DNA of 64,000 nt from Deltaproteobacteria bacterium. Its GTDB lineage: Bacteria > Myxococcota_A > Polyangia > Haliangiales > Haliangiaceae. Within the stretch, counting starts at the first letter, position 1, and each line of letters starts with the position of its first letter. Below the pieces are notes generated by a model. That model searched no databases. It was not told the DNA's origin and saw only the letters and a program-made list of their open reading frames with translations. Shown here one piece after another: positions 60,877 through 64,000 of the stretch. Position numbers and translations under genes: made by a program. Location: NCBI GenBank assembly GCA_020630875.1, contig JAHDIH010000003.1:62164-126163 (forward strand), given 5' to 3'.

Positions 60877-61851
60877 GTGAGTCTTTTTGATGCTCAGAAG
60901 CGGGTCATCCGTTACCTGCGTCTTTCCGTGACCGATCGCTGCAATTATCGTTGCCACTATTGCATGCCTGAGGATGCCACGTTTGGCAGCCGAAACGATC
61001 TCCTGACCCACGAAGAACTCACGCGACTGGTAAGCGTCCTGGCCGCCCATGGACTGTCGAAGGTCCGATTGACCGGGGGAGAGCCAACGGTTCGAAGGGG
61101 CTTGGTGCCGTTGGTCGAAAGTCTGGTAGCGATTCCAGGAATCAAGCAGGTAGTTATGACCACAAACGGTTCCACTCTCACTCAGCTCGCCGGGCCACTG
61201 CACCAAGCGGGACTAAAGGGCATTAATGTATCGCTTGATACCCTCGACGAATCGCAGTTTGCCAGAATCACCCGCGGAGGAAACGTTCTGGATGTAATCC
61301 GAGGAATAGAAAATGCTTTGGCGGTTGGACTAAAAGTAAAAATCAATGCGGTAATTGATGCAAGCATGTCTTTACAAGAGGCCGCGGCACTGTGTCGTTT
61401 TTCTTGGCAACGAAATATGGTCGTTCGATTTATCGAGCAGATGCCGCTCTCTTCGGGCTCTTTGATGGGGGGACAACTATTAACAGGAGCGCAGATCAAA
61501 ACTCACATTGAGACGCAATTCGGGGAGACCTCACCGGTGCCAAGCGCGAATGAAGCGGGGCCGGCAAGAACGTACCAAACCGCAGATGGAAACGCCTTCG
61601 GACTAATCACTCCGATGAGCAATCATTTTTGCGGTACTTGCAACCGGATGCGGATCAATGCTCTGGGGCAGCTTCATTCTTGCCTCGGTCACGATCGATT
61701 TTTAGATCTGCGAGAGATCTTGCGTAATGATGCTTCCGACGACGACTTAATGACGGCAATAAAACGCGAGTTACAAGGAAAGTCCGAAGGGCACGATTTT
61801 CTTACCATTCGCAAGAGACCTAAAAAAGCGATGGTCTCCATGGGAGGTTAG
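60877..61851 (+). CDS. moaA: GTP 3',8-cyclase MoaA
   Basis: A 324-aa radical SAM enzyme for molybdenum cofactor synthesis. The N-terminal cluster ligands are C22, C26 and C29 (CNYRCHYC). The C-terminal cluster is CGTCNRMRINALGQLHSC. The GG pair at the very C-terminus, needed for activity, is present (MGG). It converts GTP to 3',8-cyclo-GTP. Other moa genes are not in the window. GTG at 60877 is the start. CcmE follows 36 bp downstream. Confidence 0.97.
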   Translation: MSLFDAQKRVIRYLRLSVTDRCNYRCHYCMPEDATFGSRNDLLTHEELTRLVSVLAAHGLSKVRLTGGEPTVRRGLVPLVESLVAIPGIKQVVMTTNGSTLTQLAGPLHQAGLKGINVSLDTLDESQFARITRGGNVLDVIRGIENALAVGLKVKINAVIDASMSLQEAAALCRFSWQRNMVVRFIEQMPLSSGSLMGGQLLTGAQIKTHIETQFGETSPVPSANEAGPARTYQTADGNAFGLITPMSNHFCGTCNRMRINALGQLHSCLGHDRFLDLREILRNDASDDDLMTAIKRELQGKSEGHDFLTIRKRPKKAMVSMGG

Positions 61852-61887
61852 GTTGTCACCAGCCTCCGGGATCGCTACAATCAAACC

Positions 61888-62301
61888 ATGAAGAAAAACC
61901 ACAAGATCGCACTAACCGTCATTGTGGTAGCTGTTGGTGTAGGTCTACTACTTACAAGTGGTGGTGGGGCCAAGTACCAAATGGTTGATGCGCTGATGGC
62001 CGATCCAAGCCAGCATGAAGGCAAACACCTGCAAGTTCACGGTTGGGTTCGAGCAGGGACCATCCGCAACAGCGTCAAAGGAAATACGGCTACCACCGCA
62101 TTCATCGTCGAAAAGAGCGGCAAAGAACTGTCTGTGGTTCATTATGGAGCGGTCCCAGATACTTTTGAAGACAATGCGGAAGTCGTTGCCGAAGGCAAAC
62201 TTGAGAGGCAAGGCGATGTCTACACCCTTCATTCCGACAAACTTTCTGCCAAGTGTCCTTCCAAATACGAAGGAGCACGTAACAATAAAGACGTTTTCTG
62301 A
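61888..62301 (+). CDS. ccmE: Cytochrome c maturation protein CcmE with CXXXY motif
   Basis: A 137-aa membrane-anchored haem chaperone. One N-terminal helix (about 7-25) is followed by an OB fold (HLQVHGWVRAGTI). The haem-binding segment reads SAKCPSKYEG, so Cys123 and Tyr127 form CXXXY instead of the usual HXXXY. This is the variant known from Desulfovibrio and some archaea, whose CcmE attaches haem through Cys. It loads haem for transfer by CcmF. ccmF starts 79 bp downstream. No CcmA-D or CcmH is seen within the window. Confidence 0.9.
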   Translation: MKKNHKIALTVIVVAVGVGLLLTSGGGAKYQMVDALMADPSQHEGKHLQVHGWVRAGTIRNSVKGNTATTAFIVEKSGKELSVVHYGAVPDTFEDNAEVVAEGKLERQGDVYTLHSDKLSAKCPSKYEGARNNKDVF

Positions 62302-62359
62302 GACAATTCACCGCAAACAAACCCGCTAAGCTACTAGAGCGTAGCATTACGGTCGGTTA

Positions 62360-62379
62360 AGCTCCTTGCTGGAGGAGCT
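62360..62379 (+). promoter_or_regulatory. Hairpin that could cover the ccmF ribosome binding site
   Basis: AGCTCC (62360-62365) and GGAGCT (62374-62379) are a perfect 6-bp inverted repeat. The Shine-Dalgarno GGAGG (62371-62375) and the 5 nt before the TTG start sit in or next to it. It could limit ccmF translation; this is inference only. Confidence 0.35.
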
Positions 62380-62380
62380 C

Positions 62381-64000
62381 TTGAATTCATCCATTCCATA
62401 TTCATCAACCGCTACTATGGGTACTGTCGTACTGCTGGTAGCCTTTGTCATTGCCGCATTTAGTGCTGCCACCGGTATCGTAGGTAACGTTCGCCGGCAA
62501 CCTGGACTCATCCGTAGCTCCACGCTTGCCCTGCACGCCTTTACCATGCTGACGGTCTCAGCATCCTGCCTGCTTATCTACGCTTTCATGGCGCACGACT
62601 TCACGATTAGCTACGTCGCGCACAACAGCGACTCTTCGATGAGCCCGTGGTACAAGCTAACCTCGTATTGGGGAGCACTAGAAGGAAGCTTGATGTTTTG
62701 GGTCTCCCTTCTCGCCATCTTTTCGTCTCTTGCGGTATTCACCAGTCGCAAACGACACGGCGATATGATGGGCTTTGTGAACGCTACCATCATGGTGGTG
62801 CAGCTGTTCTTCTTGTTCATTCTCATCTACAGCAAAAACCCGTTTGATACGAGTCTTACGACCCCACCAGCAGATGGAGATGGACTAAATCCCCTGCTGC
62901 AAAACTACTGGATGGTCATCCATCCCCCTAGCCTTTACCTAGGCTTCGTATCTGCGACAATCCCGTTTGCGTTCGCCATTGGCGCCCTAGCTTCTGGCAG
63001 ACTTGACGACCTTTGGATTAAGTCCATGCGGTCTTGGACGCTCATTTGCTTTTTCTTTTTATCAGTAGGTTTGTGGCTCGGCGGACAGTGGGCTTACGAA
63101 GAACTTGGTTGGGGTGGTATCTGGGCCTGGGACCCCGTTGAAAATGCGGGTCTTCTTCCTTGGTTCACCATCACAGCGTTTCTCCACTCCATCATTGTGC
63201 AAGAAGCCAGAGGAATGCTTAAGATTTGGAGCCTCACACTAATCATCCTCACTTTCTTCTACACCATCCTTGGCACCTTCATGACCCGGTCTGGTGTGGT
63301 TCAGTCGGTACACGCCTTCGGAGAAGACAAAGAACTCGCCGCGCTATTTATCATTTTCATGACCACTACAATGTTAGGAGCTTTTGGGCTTCTTATCTGG
63401 CGGGCGCGTCGACTTAGAACCACCAACAAGTTTGACTCGTTTCTCTCCCGGGAGTTTGCATTCGTCGCCAACAACTGGATTCTTCTTTTTGGTTCTCTGG
63501 TAGTCACCCTACTGACGCTTCTTCCAACGATACAAGAACACTTTGGAGCTGCTCGTGACTCGTACCCGCCCCACGTATTCAACCGTATTATGGTACCGAC
63601 GTGGTTGGTACTAATCTTTCTGATGGGGGCCGCTCCAATGCTTGCGTGGACCAAAACCTCGAAAGAAAAACTTTGGAAGATGCTGATGGCCCCCACCGTA
63701 GTCGGCGTGCTGTCCATCATTGCCATGGCGGTATTATTTCCCCGCTCGCGCAATCTTTTTCCAGTGGTCGTCTCTTCTGAGTATACGTTCTTTCAATGGC
63801 CTACGGCCTTAATTTGTGCGGGGTTAATTGGTTTTACGATTGCGGCCCTGATCCAAGAGATTGCGCTAGGAACGCGCGCTCGCGCTAAAACTATGGATTT
63901 GCTTAGTGCCTTTACGGGACTTTGGATTCAGCGTAAACGAACCTATGGCGGACACTTGGTCCACATAGGCGTAGCCGTAATGACCATTGGTTTCGCGGGA
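62381..64000 (+). CDS. ccmF: Cytochrome c haem lyase subunit CcmF, 3' end outside window
   Basis: The frame is open from TTG at 62381 to the window edge (540 codons), so the C-terminal part is missing. TTG has GGAGG 5 nt upstream; ATG at 62417 is the alternative. The haem-handling motif GIWAWDPVENAGLLPW is clear, with many helices on both sides. CcmF transfers haem from CcmE to apocytochromes c. It follows ccmE on the same strand. Both belong to a System I cytochrome maturation operon that continues beyond the window. Confidence 0.93.
   Translation, partial: MNSSIPYSSTATMGTVVLLVAFVIAAFSAATGIVGNVRRQPGLIRSSTLALHAFTMLTVSASCLLIYAFMAHDFTISYVAHNSDSSMSPWYKLTSYWGALEGSLMFWVSLLAIFSSLAVFTSRKRHGDMMGFVNATIMVVQLFFLFILIYSKNPFDTSLTTPPADGDGLNPLLQNYWMVIHPPSLYLGFVSATIPFAFAIGALASGRLDDLWIKSMRSWTLICFFFLSVGLWLGGQWAYEELGWGGIWAWDPVENAGLLPWFTITAFLHSIIVQEARGMLKIWSLTLIILTFFYTILGTFMTRSGVVQSVHAFGEDKELAALFIIFMTTTMLGAFGLLIWRARRLRTTNKFDSFLSREFAFVANNWILLFGSLVVTLLTLLPTIQEHFGAARDSYPPHVFNRIMVPTWLVLIFLMGAAPMLAWTKTSKEKLWKMLMAPTVVGVLSIIAMAVLFPRSRNLFPVVVSSEYTFFQWPTALICAGLIGFTIAALIQEIALGTRARAKTMDLLSAFTGLWIQRKRTYGGHLVHIGVAVMTIGFAG

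Overview
The window is a densely packed chromosomal segment with many 1-20 bp gene overlaps, almost no intergenic DNA, and no rRNA, tRNA, phage or insertion sequence that I can recognise. Gene style points to a Myxococcota-like or other deltaproteobacterial-lineage organism of moderate GC. The signs are many lipoproteins with Asp/Ala/Val linkers (VDAG, VDAP), a myxobacterial CGDG-type Cys-rich repeat, a MopE-type metal-binding motif, a PEGA-domain protein, two sigma-54 activators and very large TPR proteins. This is an inference from gene content, not a taxonomic identification.

Layout. 1-7 kb: the 5' part of a polytopic sensor protein, a cyclophilin lipoprotein and TolC-like pair, then a minus-strand group (lipoprotein, 88-aa protein, RluD-type pseudouridine synthase, YfiH/PgeF). 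7-16 kb: an NtrB/NtrC-like two-component pair, RsmI, a RpoH-like sigma factor, and a 1007-aa S41 peptidase followed by a small secreted protein. 16-28.6 kb: a cell-surface glycan island with five GT-C-type membrane proteins, an alkaline-phosphatase/sulfatase-fold membrane protein with a MopE motif, a membrane-anchored accessory protein and a methyltransferase. 28.5-32.6 kb: housekeeping metabolism (enolase; homoserine dehydrogenase, hotdog thioesterase and GlpX in a row). 32.8-41.3 kb: envelope proteins (Cys-rich lipoprotein with a clear terminator, a frameshifted lipoprotein, a PEGA protein, SppA with a barrel-like N-terminus), an RluA-family synthase and a sigma-54 activator.

41.3-52.1 kb is the most unusual part. 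On the minus strand, four overlapping genes encode a CDP-alcohol phosphotransferase, a sugar/choline-type nucleotidyltransferase, a small lipoprotein and a secreted protein of unknown function. On the plus strand, a 1602-aa protein has a SIR2-like N-terminus lacking the catalytic Asn and His, a long TPR array, and a C-terminus resembling an M48 peptidase without HExxH. It is followed by a TonB-like/HEAT lipoprotein, a SUMF1-domain protein and a cupredoxin-like lipoprotein.

52.1-64 kb: GreA, CarB, a HEAT protein, an EF-G, a CPBP protease, a Dam-type methylase, MoaA, and the start of a cytochrome c maturation operon. CcmE there carries the rare CXXXY haem-binding motif instead of HXXXY. Two genes run off the window ends: the sensor at 1-1636 and ccmF at 62381-64000.
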